A stretch of DNA of 49,388 nucleotides from Candidatus Aalborgicola danicus. Lineage in GTDB: Bacteria; Pseudomonadota; Gammaproteobacteria; Burkholderiales; Burkholderiaceae_C. Below, piece after piece: positions 1 through 12,314 of the stretch (position 1 is its first letter; each line of letters opens with the position of its first letter). The DNA lies in assembly GCA_016703945.1 (NCBI GenBank), contig JADJBC010000042.1:1-49388 (forward strand), written 5' to 3'. The notes beneath the pieces are model-generated. The model was given only the letters and a program-made list of their open reading frames with translations. It ran no database searches and had not been told where the DNA came from. The position numbers and the translations under genes are program-made.

Positions 1-1482
1 GCGTGCTCCCAGCGCTCCACATCAGCTCCTGGGCGCGTGGTCGGTCCAGCGTGGGCAAAAGCGCCATTCGGAGCGCCCACAAATCCGTCCAGCTCGTCGG
101 TGTTTTTGGTAGACGCCCACCGTTGATTGACCAGATAGGCCGCGCCCAACTCTGTGGTTTCCAATCACTGCGGGCCGCCACACCGGGAATGCCCGGCAGG
201 TCCGCCTGAAACTGCATCAACGAATCTGGTGATGCAGGCGCCGCCGTCACCCGCAGGCGCTCCGACACGGTGGCGCCACCCACATCAGCCACGTCGCGGC
301 CCATGGCTTGCAGCAGTGCCGCGCGCTTTGGTGAGCGATGCTCTCCAGCGCGGCCCGGGCAATAACAGGCCACCGAGGTGCCGCGTGTTAAGCCGGGTGA
401 TGGTGCCGCGCGCATCGGGCTTCAGTAGGGTGCACCCAGCCCGGTAAAGGCCAGCACCACGATCCACTACCACCGGAACCGGGCACCCGCTTTGCGCCAG
501 AGCATGCCTCACCGCTGGCCTGGATGGCGTGCAAGCCATCGCAGCCATTGCCACCCCCGCGCCGCCGACAAAGAGCGCTGCCTTCGATTGCAAACTCGGG
601 CGTGAAGGCCGGTTGCGCTTCTGCGCTGGTGGTAATCAGGCCGCTGTGGGAGGTCTGGAAGTTGCCACCGGTGTGCATCCAGCTGGAAGCAGCCGGTGCC
701 GCGTAGGAATTCTTCACCATGCCCGCCTTGAAGCAGGCCTGGCTAAACAAGGCGCTCTGCTGGTCGCCTGCCACGCCACCAATGGGGATGGCATGGCCCA
801 ATAGATCGGTGCAACTTCACCATACAGTGCGCTGGACGGCTTCACGGTTGGCAGCAGGCTTGCGGGAATGTCCAGCGCTTGCAGTAGCTCGGCATCCCAT
901 TGGTTGGTGTGCACGTTGAACAGCATGGTGCGTGACGCGTTGCTGACGTCGGTGGCATGCACGGCCCCGTTGGTCAGTCGCCAGATCAGCCAGCTATCCA
1001 CCGTGCCAAACGCCAGTTCTCCATTGGCGGCCTGTTGCCGGGCACCGACCACGTTGTCCAGTATCCATTTCAGCTTGGTGCCGGAGAAATAGGCATCCAC
1101 CAGCAAGCCTGTTTTGGCTGGATGGTGTCGGCCAGACCCGCTCGCGGGGCTCACGCAGGTGGGTTCGGCACGGCGGTCTTGCCAGACGATGGCTCGGTGA
1201 ATGGGCTTGCCGGTGCGCCGGTTCCACACCACGGTGGTTTCGCGCTGGTTGGTGATGCCCAGCGCCTGCACCTGACTGGCGGTGATGCCGGCCTTAGCAG
1301 GGCTTCGCGGGCCGTGGCCAACTGGGTGCGCCAGATCTCCTCTGGGTCGTGCTCCACCCAGCCAGGTTGTGGTAAATTTGCGGTAGCTCCAACTGGGCTT
1401 GCGCCACCACGCGGCCCAGGGCGTCAAACACGATGCTGCGGGAGCTGGAGGTGCCCTGGTCCAGGGCAAGCAGATAGGTCAT
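1..1482 (-). pseudogene. glpK: Glycerol kinase, several frame breaks, 3' end cut by the window
   Basis: Glycerol kinase phosphorylates glycerol to glycerol-3-phosphate in the cytoplasm, feeding GlpD. The start at 1482 gives MTYLLALDQGTSSSRS, the FGGY-kinase phosphate-binding N terminus, and AAGGTG lies just upstream. Other segments in other frames match glycerol kinases: RETTVVWNRRTGKPI, IPIGGVAGDQQSALF (about 800-755), FAIEGSAL (about 600-575) and DARGTITRL (about 420-390). At least four frame changes separate them, and the last roughly 10-15 residues fall outside the window. The gene follows glpR after 4 bp, so they are one transcription unit. The kinase is either decayed or, as I think more likely given similar breaks in neighbours, badly sequenced here. 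Identity is secure; whether it is functional is not. Confidence 0.85.
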
Positions 1483-1486
1483 GGAT

Positions 1487-2277
1487 TCACCTTGGGGTAG
1501 ATGGGGCTGCGGTGCTGGATGCTACGGTGTAGCGTACCTGCGCATCCGTGAGCAGGTCAGGGAAGGGGTCTGGGGTGGGGCATCGGTAAACAATCGGTCG
1601 ATCTGCGACAACTTGGCTACCTCCACCATGGCGGGCGGTTGAACTTGCTGCTGTCTGCGGCCACCCAGACCTCACGCGCATGCGCAATGATGGTCTGTGA
1701 CACCTTGACCTCGCGGAAATCGGAAGTCGCGCAGGGTGCCGTCGGCCTCGATGCCGGAAATGCCGATCAGCGCAATGTCCACCTTGAATTGGCGTATGAA
1801 GTCCACCGCCGCTTCGCCAACAATGCCCTGATCCCAGCCCCGCACGACACCACCGACCACGATCACCTCGCTGTGGGTGTTGGCGCTCAGGATGCTTGCC
1901 ACATTTAGGTTGTTGGTGATGACCCGCAGCCCGGTGTGCCCGTGCAGGGCCCGCGCAATGGCCTCGGTCGTGGTGCCAATATTCAGGATCAGCGAGCAGT
2001 CATTGGGCACCGCAGCGGCCACATCGCGGGCGATGCGAATCTTGCCCTCGGCGTTGAGGTTTTCCCGCTGCTTGTGGGCGATGTTCTCAATCGTCGAGCT
2101 GGGCACCCGCACGCCACCGTGGAAGCGCGCCAGCAAGCCTTCGTCGGCGAGCCGCTGCACATCGCGGCGCACCGTCTGCAGGGTGACCCCCAGCGTGTCG
2201 GCCAATTGCTCCACGGAAACGGTGCCATGGGTTTGCACATAGGCCAGCAATTCAAACAGTCTGGGGTGTCGATTCAT
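1487..2277 (-). CDS. glpR: DeoR-family glycerol-3-phosphate regulon repressor, frame break near the 3' end
   Basis: This is a DeoR/GlpR-type repressor: an N-terminal helix-turn-helix (residues 1-57, with the DeoR signature around TLGVTLQTVRRDVQRLADEG) and a C-terminal sugar-phosphate sensor domain (NIGTTTEAIARAL, VVGGVVRGWDQGIVGEAAVDF, GISGIEADGTLRDF). I place the start at 2277 because AAAGGA lies 6-7 bp upstream; an in-frame ATG at 2304 lacks such a site. The reading frame shifts near 1715, after GTLRDF, and the expected AHAREVW..AADSSKFNRP continuation appears in another frame, ending at 1487. It is divergent from the glpS operon and cotranscribed with glpK. Repression relieved by glycerol-3-phosphate is the family role; the operator candidate lies between glpR and glpS. 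Confidence 0.85.
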
Positions 2278-2316
2278 TGAGGTTCCTTTGGCGGATGTTG
2301 CCATGGTGGCACATCT

Positions 2317-2410
2317 TAAAACGAATAAAAACGAACAAAATTAGGGTAAATACCGAGTTAAATCGAAACAAAAAGAATAACAATCGCTGAAATCGAATTC
2401 AGACGAAAAC
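2317..2410. promoter_or_regulatory. Divergent glpR/glpS control region with helically phased CGAA repeats
   Basis: The AT-rich gap between the divergent glpR and glpS starts holds CGAA at 2322, 2332, 2364, 2394 and 2404, with a CGCT variant at 2384. Most neighbours are 10 bp (one helical turn) or 20-30 bp apart, so the motifs lie on one face of the DNA. DeoR-family repressors such as GlpR and AgaR bind TTCG/TTTCG-containing repeats, which is the complement of CGAA. I infer GlpR operators that control both directions; no -10/-35 boxes are assigned. Confidence 0.5.
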
Positions 2411-2429
2411 ACAAAGAAAAGGTGGCGTG

Positions 2430-3505
2430 ATGCAGTTGTCCCTGGAAGGCGTCAACAAACGAGTGGGCCCGCAGACCTGGTTGCACGACATGAGTATCGC
2501 GCCGCGCAGCGGCGCGGTCACCGTGCTGCTGGGGGCCACCCAAGCCGGCAAGACCAGCCTGATGCGCATCATGGCGGGGCTGGATGTGCCCACCACCGGG
2601 CGGGTGTTGGTGGACGGGCGTGACGTGGTGGGGGTCCCGGTGCGTGAGCGCAACGTCGCCATGGTGTACCAGCAGTTCATCAACTACCCCTCGCTCAAGG
2701 TGCGCGACAACATTGCCTCTCCGCTCAAGCTGCGCGGCGAAAAAAATGTGGACCAGCGCGTTCGGGAATTGGCCGAGAAACTGCACATCGAGATGTTTCT
2801 GGACCGGCTACCGGCCGAACTCTCGGGTGGCCAGCAACAGCGCGTGGCCTTGGCCCGCGCCTTGGCCAAGGGCGCGCCTCTCATGCTGCTGGATGAACCC
2901 CTGGTGAACCTGGACTACAAGCTGCGCGAGGAACTGCGCGACGAATTGACCGCACTGTTTGCGGCGGGCAACTCCACCGTGGTTTATGCCACCACCGAGC
3001 CGGGCGAAGCCTTGCTGCTGGGCGGCTACACCGCTGTGCTGGATGAGGGCGAGCTGCTGCAATACGGCCCCACCGCCGAGGTCTTTCACAAGCCGGCCTC
3101 GTTGCGGGTGGCGCGTGCCTTCAGCGATCCCCCCATGAACCTGCTGGCCGCCGCTGCGACCCCCGAGGGTGTGCAACTGGAAGGCGGGCCGCTGTTGGCA
3201 CTGGGCCTGTCGTCCAAATCAACCCCCAAGCTGACCGTTGGCATGCGGGCCAGCGCATTGCGCGTACACGCCCAACCGGGCGACGTGGCACTGCCCGGCA
3301 AAGTGGAGCTGGCCGAAATTTCGGGGTCAGACACCTTTTAGTGCACGTGCACACCCTGGTGGGTGAGCTGGTGGCGCAGCTCACCGGCGTTCACTACTTC
3401 GAGTTGGGCGTGCAGGTCACCCTGTACTTCAATCCCGCGCTGGTTTATGTGTTTGACGCCCAGGGCATGCTGGTGCTGGCGCCCGTGCGCGGCGGGGGAC
3501 GTTGA
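2430..3505 (+). CDS. glpS: Glycerol ABC importer ATP-binding subunit GlpS, one frame break
   Basis: First ATPase of the GlpSTPQUV-type glycerol importer. Walker A GATQAGKTS, signature ELSGGQQQRVALARAL and Walker B LMLLDEP are present, followed by a C-terminal regulatory (MalK-like OB/TOBE) domain. The switch histidine is absent: the position reads YATTEPGEAL rather than a THDxxEA motif. A GTG lies at 2427, but ATG 2430 follows AAAGG at a better distance. The frame breaks at about 3339: GSDTF runs into TAG, while removing two bases restores VHVHTLVGELVAQLTG and an end at 3505 (…PVRGGGR), two bases before glpT. It pairs with GlpT; the intact signature here would complement the intact switch histidine of GlpT. 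Confidence 0.88.
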
Positions 3506-3506
3506 T

Positions 3507-4580
3507 ATGGCACGCATTGAACTGGATCTGGCCCACGCCTACCGGCGTGACCCCAAGCAGGACAGCGACTACGCGCTGCTGCCCCTGAAGATGGCGTTCG
3601 AGGACGGTGGTGCCTATGCGCTCTTGGGCCCTTCTGGCTGCGGCAAGACCACGCTGCTCAACATCATGTCTGGCCTGGTGACCCCGTCGCAGGGCAGTGT
3701 GCTGTTTGATGGGCGTGATGTGACCAGCGCCTCGCCCCAGCAGCGCAATATTGCCCAGGTGTTCCAGTTCCCGGTGATCTACGACACCATGACCGTGGCG
3801 GAGAACCTGGCCTTCCCCTTGCGCAACCGCAAGATGCCCAAGGAGCAGATTGCCAAACGCGTGGGCGAGATTGCCGAGATGCTGGAAATGAGCGGCCAGT
3901 TGAACCAGCGCGCCGCTGGCCTCGCGGCCGACGCCAAACAAAAAATTTCGCTGGGTCGTGGCCTGGTGCGCCCCGATGTATCGGCCGTGCTGTTCGATGA
4001 ACCGCTGACCGTGATCGACCCCCACCTGAAGTGGCAGCTGCGCCGCAAGCTCAAGCAAATCCACCATGAACTCAAGCTCACCTTGATCTATGTGACCCAC
4101 GACCAGGTGGAGGCTTTGACCTTTGCCGACCAGGTGGTGGTGATGACACGCGGCCGAGCGGTGCAAGTGGGCTCTCCCGCCGATTTGTTCGAGCGCCCCA
4201 GCCACACCTTTGTGGGTCATTTCATTGGCTCACCCGGCATGAATTTTCTGGCCGGGCAGGTGAACGGCCAGGGGTGTGCAGGTGGGCGATACCACACTGG
4301 CCTTGTCTGCTGGTCGCTCCTTGCCAGCAGGTGACATCAAGCTGGGCATACGGCCGGAGTACCTGACTCTGGTACCGGCCCAGACCGACGGTGCGCTGGC
4401 CATGACCGTGTCACGCGTGCAGGACGTGGGCACCCATGTCATGTTGAGTGCCGACTTTGAAGGCACCACCTTGAAGGCGCGCCTGTCAACAGACGCGGCC
4501 CAGCTCACGGTCGGCGACACCGTGTGGCTCAAGGTGTTGGGTGAACACACCTGCATCTACAAGAATGAGGAGATTGTGGA

Positions 4581-4584
<4 letters not shown>
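3507..4584 (+). CDS. glpT: Glycerol ABC importer ATP-binding subunit GlpT, one frame break
   Basis: Second ATPase of the glycerol importer. Walker A GPSGCGKTT and Walker B AVLFDEPL are canonical, and the switch region YVTHDQVEALTFAD has its histidine. The ABC signature is degenerate (AADAKQKISLGRGL in place of LSGGQ). The start at 3507 follows the glpS stop by one base. The frame breaks in a GGGG run at 4271-4274; deleting one G joins VNGQG to VQVGDTTLALSAG and restores a protein of about 358 aa with a C-terminal TOBE-like domain. The stop overlaps the glpP start by 4 bp. It is distinct from the E. coli antiporter also called GlpT. Confidence 0.88.
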
Positions 4585-5469
<885 letters not shown>

Positions 5470-5477
<8 letters not shown>

Positions 5478-6282
5478 ACCCAAGTTCCAGAAGCGCTCGC
5501 TCTTCATGATCGCCTATGTGGTGTTTGCGCTGTTGCCCATCTACTGGATGGTCAACATGTCTTTCAAGACCAACAACGAAATCCTGGCCGGCTTCTCGCT
5601 GTTCCCGCAGCATTTCACGTGGGACAACTACAAGACCATCCTGACTGACCCGGCCTGGTACTCGGGCTATATCAACAGCCTGATCTATGTGGGCATCAAT
5701 ACGGTCATTTCCTTGATCGTGGCGCTGCCGGCAGCCTATGCGTTCTCGCGCTACAGCTTCTTGGGTGACAAGCATGTGTTCTTCTGGTTGTTGACCAACC
5801 GCATGACCCCGCCTGCCGTGTTCTTGCTGCCGTTCTTTCAGCTCTATACCTCGGTCGGTCTGATGGACACGCACATTGCGGTGGCCCTGGTGCACCTGTT
5901 GTTCAACGTGCCCTTGGCGGTGTGGATTTTGGAAGGCTTCATGAGCGGCATTCCACGGGAAATTGATGAAACCGCGTATATCGATGGCTACTCATTCCCT
6001 CGATTTTTTGTGCAAATTTTCCTGCCGCTGATCAAGGCCGGTGTGGGTGTTGCTGCCTTCTTCTGCTTCATGTTCAGCTGGGTGGAGTTGTTGCTGGCCC
6101 GCACGCTGACCAGTGTGAACGCCAAACCCATTGCCGCCACGATGACCCGCACCGTGTCGGCGTCCGGCATGGACTGGGCCACGCTGGCGGCCGCCGGGGT
6201 GCTGACCATTGTTCCCGGCGCCATTGTGATTTGGTTTGTTCGCAACTACATCGCCAAGGGTTTTGCGATGGGTCGCGTTTGA
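5470..6282 (+). CDS. glpQ: Glycerol ABC importer permease GlpQ
   Basis: Second permease of the importer (MalG/UgpE type), 270 aa from ATG 5470. I choose this start because a near-perfect ribosome site, AAAAGGAGG, lies about 8 bp upstream; the in-frame GTG at 5461 overlaps that site. The EAA loop reads IPREIDETAYIDGYSFPRFF. About six membrane segments, intact frame. This is the ABC permease of the glpSTPQUV nomenclature, not the glycerophosphodiesterase called GlpQ in E. coli. Confidence 0.92.
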
Positions 6283-6296
6283 CACAGGAGTTCGAG

Positions 6297-6605
6297 ATGT
6301 TTGATTGGATGGCATGGACCACCCCCGTTGCGGTGTTCTTCTCTTGCATTGTGCTGATGCTGGCCGGCATGACCGTGTGGGAGATCAAGTCCCCCACCAC
6401 CCTGCGCAAGGGTTTTCTGCCGATTGAAACCACGCGCGGTGACCGCCTCTTCATCGGTTTGCTGTCGGCCGCCTATGTGAACCTGGCCTTTGTCGGCATC
6501 AGCGGAAAACTGGTGGCCTGGATGAGCCTGGACGGCGAACCGTCCATCTGGATCAGCTTTGTGCTTTCGATGGCTCTGTTGGCCCTGATCATGCGCAAGG
6601 GTTGA
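6297..6605 (+). CDS. Small DUF2160 membrane protein of the glycerol importer operon
   Basis: A 102-aa, very hydrophobic protein starting MFDWMAWTTP at ATG 6297, with CAGGAG 7 bp upstream. Three membrane segments are apparent: FFSCIVLMLAGMTVW near residue 20, LLSAAYVNLAFVGI near 55, and FVLSMALLALIM at the C terminus. DUF2160-type proteins sit at this place in glycerol ABC operons of rhizobia and Burkholderiales (the position called glpU), between the permease and the binding protein. The function is not established; it is probably an accessory subunit of the transporter. Confidence 0.85.
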   Translation: MFDWMAWTTPVAVFFSCIVLMLAGMTVWEIKSPTTLRKGFLPIETTRGDRLFIGLLSAAYVNLAFVGISGKLVAWMSLDGEPSIWISFVLSMALLALIMRKG

Positions 6606-6695
6606 CACTATTTTGTTGAATCAAGGATCGGCTTGTTCCCCCTGGAGCCGTTGCAGCCTTTCACACAGGGGTTCATTAGACCTAGGAGATTGACG

Positions 6696-8426
<1,731 letters not shown>

Positions 8427-8460
8427 TGCGTTGCGCTAAAACCTCCTTGCTCTAAAGGTC

Positions 8461-8494
8461 GGCCGTGTGCGCACATCTGCCACACGGCCTTTTT
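8461..8494 (+). terminator. Rho-independent terminator after glpV
   Basis: A perfect 9-bp stem (GGCCGTGTG at 8461-8469 with CACACGGCC at 8481-8489) and an 11-nt loop are followed by five T. It lies 34 bp after the glpV stop and just before glpD, so glpD transcription would depend on read-through or its own promoter. Confidence 0.85.
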
Positions 8495-8509
8495 CATATT
8501 TTCTAGCCT

Positions 8510-10117
8510 ATGCCTACCACCATGCAGCCCCAATTGACACGGCGCGACGAACTGATCGCCCAACTGGCAAAGGCTCAGTCCTATGACATCGCCGTTGTCG
8601 GTGGTGGTGCGACAGGCCTGGGCGTTGCGCTGGACGCCGCCGCCCGCGGCTTCAAAGTGGTGTTGGTCGAATCGCACGACTTTGCCAAGGGCACTTCGTC
8701 ACGGGCGACCAAGCTGGTGCACGGTGGCGTGCGTTACCTGGCCCAGGGCAATATTTCCTTGGTGCGCGAGGCCTTGTACGAGCGCACCACGCTGTTGAAC
8801 AACGCGCCGCATCTGGCGCAACCGCTGCCGTTCATCATGCCTACTTATAAGTGGTGGGAGGCACCTTTTTTACGGCATCGGGCTCAAAATGTACGACGCT
8901 CTGGCGGGTAAAGCCGGCCTGGGCAAGACAGAATTTCTGAGCCGCGACCAAACGCTCAAATATTTGCCCACCGCACTGCCGCGGGGCCTGCAAGGCGGCG
9001 TCAAGTACTGGGATGGCCAGTTCAACGATGCCAAGCTGGCCATGGCCCTGGCGCGCACCGCTGCTGCGCGCGGTGCGCTGTTGGTGAACTACTGCCGGGC
9101 TGAGAATCTGCTTTATGACGACAGCAAGGTGTCCGGCCTGGTGTGTCAAGACACGCTGACCGGCACGCAATACACGATCAAGACCCGCTGTGTCGTGAAT
9201 GCCACCGGCGTGTGGGTGGACGAGCTGCGCCAAAAAGACGGCGCTGCCAGCGGCGCTGGTGGCAAGCGCGCCACCGAACCCATGGTTACACCCAGCCAAG
9301 GCGTACACATGGTGGTGGACCGGTCCTTTTGGACAGCGATGTGGCGCTGATGGTGCCCAAGACCGCCGATGGGCGCGTCCTGTTTGCGGTGCCCTGGTTG
9401 GGCAAGGTCATTCTGGGCACCACCGATACGCCACGCAACGATTTGGCGCTTGAGCCTTTGCCGTTCAAGGAAGAGGTGGACTTCATCCTGAATGAATCGG
9501 CCCGTTACCTGCGCCGGGCGCCGACCCGCGCTGATGTGAAAAGTGTGTGGGTGGGTCTGCGCCCCCTGGTCAAACCGCAGGACGATGACGGCGACAACAC
9601 CAAGGGCATCAGCCGCGAACACACGGTAATGGTCAGCCGCAGCGGCATGGTGACCGTGACCGGCGGCAAGTGGACCACCTACCGTGCCATGGCCGAAGAC
9701 GTGCTGGATGCCTGCGCCGACCGGTCTTTGCTGGAGCGCCGTGCCAAAGGCGTCACCACTCACCTCAAACTTGTGGGCTCCGGCGTGCCTGCAGCGCAGA
9801 TTCGGTCCATCTGCATGCCACCCGGTTTGCACTCCTATGGCGATGAACAAGCCGTCGTACAGGCCATGCCCGGTGCGGACCGAATGCTCTGCGAAGGCCT
9901 GAGCGAAGGCATGGTGCGCTTTGCCGCGCGCCATGAATACGCCATCACCGTGGAAGACATGTTGGCGCGGCGTTCACGGCTGTTGTTTTTGGATGCCCGC
10001 TTGGCCGCAACGCTGGCACACGCGGTGGGAGAAATTTTGCGCCAGGAAACCGGTATTGACCCCCAAATCGAGGCCTTTACCGCACTGGCGCAGCACTATT
10101 TGCAACTGCCCGTGTAG
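8510..10117 (+). CDS. glpD: Aerobic glycerol-3-phosphate dehydrogenase (FAD), two compensating frame breaks
   Basis: GlpD oxidises glycerol-3-phosphate to dihydroxyacetone phosphate at the inner membrane and passes electrons to quinone. The FAD-binding dinucleotide motif is VVGGGATGLGVALDAAARG (residues about 28-47), with GTSSRATKLVHGGVRYL after it and the C-terminal MVSRSGMVTVTGGKWTTYRAMAEDVLDA typical of the family. Two homopolymer errors break the frame: one extra T in the run at 8866-8871 and one missing T at 9327-9330. Together they cancel, giving 535 aa. The start could be 8510 or the in-frame ATG at 8522. It completes the pathway with GlpK and the importer. Confidence 0.9.
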
Positions 10118-10595
10118 GCCCGTCGGTAAGATTCGTGTAAAAACCTGCCACATCGCCATTTTTGTCTAGTTTTTGGTCCAGCTGCCCAGCGAGTTCGGCA
10201 TTGTTATGGTTCCCGGTCCTGAAACTATGGGCACCGCATGACCTCCACCCCCTCGCGAGTAATTTACCCAGAGCTGCCTGATCCACTAACGAGACATCGT
10301 CATATTGTGAAACTCCCGGATTCTGGCTGAATGCTGTTGCGAATTCCCGGCGAGCAGGGTTTTGCAGATAGGTTTTGATTTGCGGTTGGCCAGAATCAAA
10401 GGGTTGTGGCAGGTGTATTTACGCCCATCGGTTGTCCACTCGCGTGCTGGGTCGAATGTTCGCCTGGTGCCTATCTTTGTTCTCATTGACGTTGGGTTCA
10501 GTTGCGGGCCAACCGAATTCCCACCTTCTTTGACACCATTACGCCACGCTGGATCACCCAGCAGGGGACCACTTCAATTTACCCGCGCTGGGCCA
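10118..10595. other. Gene-free stretch after glpD
   Basis: No gene is supported here. Short leftward open frames (10286-10486 and 10077-10286) read in different frames and could be remnants of one decayed protein, but I recognise neither. The left edge of the accessory region lies somewhere in this stretch. Confidence 0.4.
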
Positions 10596-10600
10596 TTTGG

Positions 10601-10628
10601 TTCAAAGTGCACAAAGTTTGTGTAATAT
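10601..10628 (+). promoter_or_regulatory. Possible promoter of the kfrA-like gene
   Basis: TTCAAA (10601-10606) and TAATAT (10623-10628) are separated by 16 bp. The following leader to the ATG at 10672 contains GTAG-cata-CTAC and repeated ACATAC units, plausible operator sequence for a self-regulating KfrA-type protein. Assigned by eye only. Confidence 0.35.
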
Positions 10629-10671
10629 GGTGTAGCATACTACGACATACAACATACATACACTGCTTCCC

Positions 10672-11331
10672 ATGGCCATTTCCAAAGACGACATCTTCAA
10701 GGTGGCCGATGCGATTGACGCGGCCGGACAAAGTCCCACGTTGGCAGCGGTTCGTAAAGCTTTGGGCGGGGGAAGTTTTACGACGATCTCCCAGCCCTTG
10801 AATGAGTGGAAGGCCAGAAAGCTTGCCAAGGAAATAGTCCATCGTGACCCACCTCCTGCAGCCATTAATGATCAACTCAACGAAATGGGATTGGAGATCT
10901 GGTCCCAAGCCATTGGGTTAGCCAACGCCCGGCTGGAAGCTGAACGCCAATCGCTTGACGAAGCCCGCGCCGAGATTGAAGCTGCGGCTCGGGAAGCTGC
11001 AGAGATGGCAGATCAGGTCAGCCTTGAACTGGAGGAGAGCAGAAAGAGTGTGGCGGCACTGAAAGAAGAGCGCGCAACTCTGCAGGGGGCAATAGAGCAA
11101 CTCAAGGGCGAACTGGCCAAAGTTTCGGAGCGCGCTGCACACGCTGAAGCGCGCGCCACCGAAGTTACCCATCGCGTGGAAGATCTGAACACCCAGCTGA
11201 CCCGTGTAAATGCCCAAAACTCCGATCTGATTCAGGCGCTTTCGCAGCGTGGACAGGGGAATGCTTTAGAGAAGTCGCAGGCTCAGGGACACGCGGGCAC
11301 GGGACTGGCAGCTGGATCGGACCCGGCTTAG
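10672..11331 (+). CDS. KfrA-like DNA-binding coiled-coil protein
   Basis: A 219-aa protein with the KfrA N-terminal DNA-binding pattern (ADAIDAAGQSPTLAAVRKALGGGSFTTISQPLNEW, residues about 10-45), followed by a long alpha-helical, Ala/Glu/Arg-rich coiled coil (about 85-195). KfrA proteins bind their own promoters and act in plasmid partition or nucleoid-like filaments. The same N-terminal domain also occurs in TnpT of Tn4651-type transposons, where it works with a tyrosine recombinase to resolve cointegrates. Here it stands about 4 kb from a tyrosine recombinase and outside the Tn3 ends. Its exact role is open; DNA binding is likely. Confidence 0.75.
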   Translation: MAISKDDIFKVADAIDAAGQSPTLAAVRKALGGGSFTTISQPLNEWKARKLAKEIVHRDPPPAAINDQLNEMGLEIWSQAIGLANARLEAERQSLDEARAEIEAAAREAAEMADQVSLELEESRKSVAALKEERATLQGAIEQLKGELAKVSERAAHAEARATEVTHRVEDLNTQLTRVNAQNSDLIQALSQRGQGNALEKSQAQGHAGTGLAAGSDPA

Positions 11332-11388
11332 TCGTCCGACGGAACCTTGTTCTGGAGACCATTCAACTAACCGGGAGGCACTCGCGCT

Positions 11389-11610
11389 ATGGATGGAATC
11401 GAACGATTCAAAGGTCCAGGGGGTCGGTACTACCAATTGTGGGTCCAGCGTGACCTGTTTGGCTCTTTGGTCATCATGCGCGCCTGGGGCGGTCAACGCT
11501 CCCGGCGGGGCGGCTTCATGGCGGTTTCCTTGGCTTCTGACATCGAGTGTCAAAAGGAGTTGCAGCGAATTCGAGCCCGGCGCCGCCAGCGGGGATACGT
11601 TGCGGTGTGA
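11389..11610 (+). CDS. Small WGR-domain-like protein
   Basis: A 73-aa protein starting at ATG 11389, 10 bp after a GGGAGG ribosome site. It is almost entirely a WGR-like fold: YYQLWVQRDLFGSLVIMRAWGGQRSRRGG, with W-G and the following R/G run matching the domain named for Trp-Gly-Arg. WGR domains bind nucleic acid and occur in PARP-type enzymes and in small stand-alone bacterial proteins near mobile elements. It lies 57 bp after the kfrA-like gene on the same strand, probably cotranscribed. Function unknown. Confidence 0.65.
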   Translation: MDGIERFKGPGGRYYQLWVQRDLFGSLVIMRAWGGQRSRRGGFMAVSLASDIECQKELQRIRARRRQRGYVAV

Positions 11611-12308
11611 GGCTTGCGTTTCAGGGGAGTTGTTGAACAGGTAGACAAGTTGGTTAAAGAAAGTTCGCAAACTCACTTTAGACCCAACACCTACCTCGAA
11701 GGCAGGATGCCGACTAGATGATTTTCAGAACCTTGCGCCGAACACTGGTGGCCCATGACTGCGCTCAGTGATCCACCACCACGCACCTGATCGAAGACAC
11801 AGCCGCGCCCAAAGGACTGCACTGCTTGCCAAAGGCCAGGAGTTTGTGGTTTGCTGTCGTGCGTGTTCGTTTGAATTGATGTGTGATCTGGCGCACAGCC
11901 GAATACTCACTATCACCGGTGACAGGCCAACCGGTAACAGGCCACTTGCATTGCCATACGTCGCCGGTCTATACTAAACATAGACGGTGGAAAATCTGAA
12001 GGCATCGCAGGGCCATGTATGAGTGAAGGCATCCATGGATAGAGCAACTGCATGTTAAAGGCTTCAGCATCCCCACCATCTTCCGCCCGGCTTGCCTGGC
12101 TTGTTTTTGGCCTGAGCCTGGAAACAAGTTAACAAGTTACCAATCGGGGCAAACGGACCAACCGGCATGTGGACCCATCTTTGATGGTCAGACCCCCACG
12201 CAGCTCACAAAAGAAGTCAAGTTAAGTTAAGTTAATCCGGATTTGAATTAACCCGGCGGAGTTGCCTATGGCCAGGCGTAGACAACTCTGCCACTTTTTG
12301 GACGAGCT
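11611..12308. other. Long intergenic stretch before the ART-like gene
   Basis: No coding region is supported in about 700 bp. Around 12130-12260 there are short tandem or near-tandem units (AAGTTAAC/AAGTTACC, then AAGTTAAGTTAAGTTAA) and a TTAA-rich partial dyad (TTAATCCGG…TTAACCCGG). These may be regulatory or scars of insertion. Confidence 0.4.
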
Positions 12309-12314
12309 GTGAAT

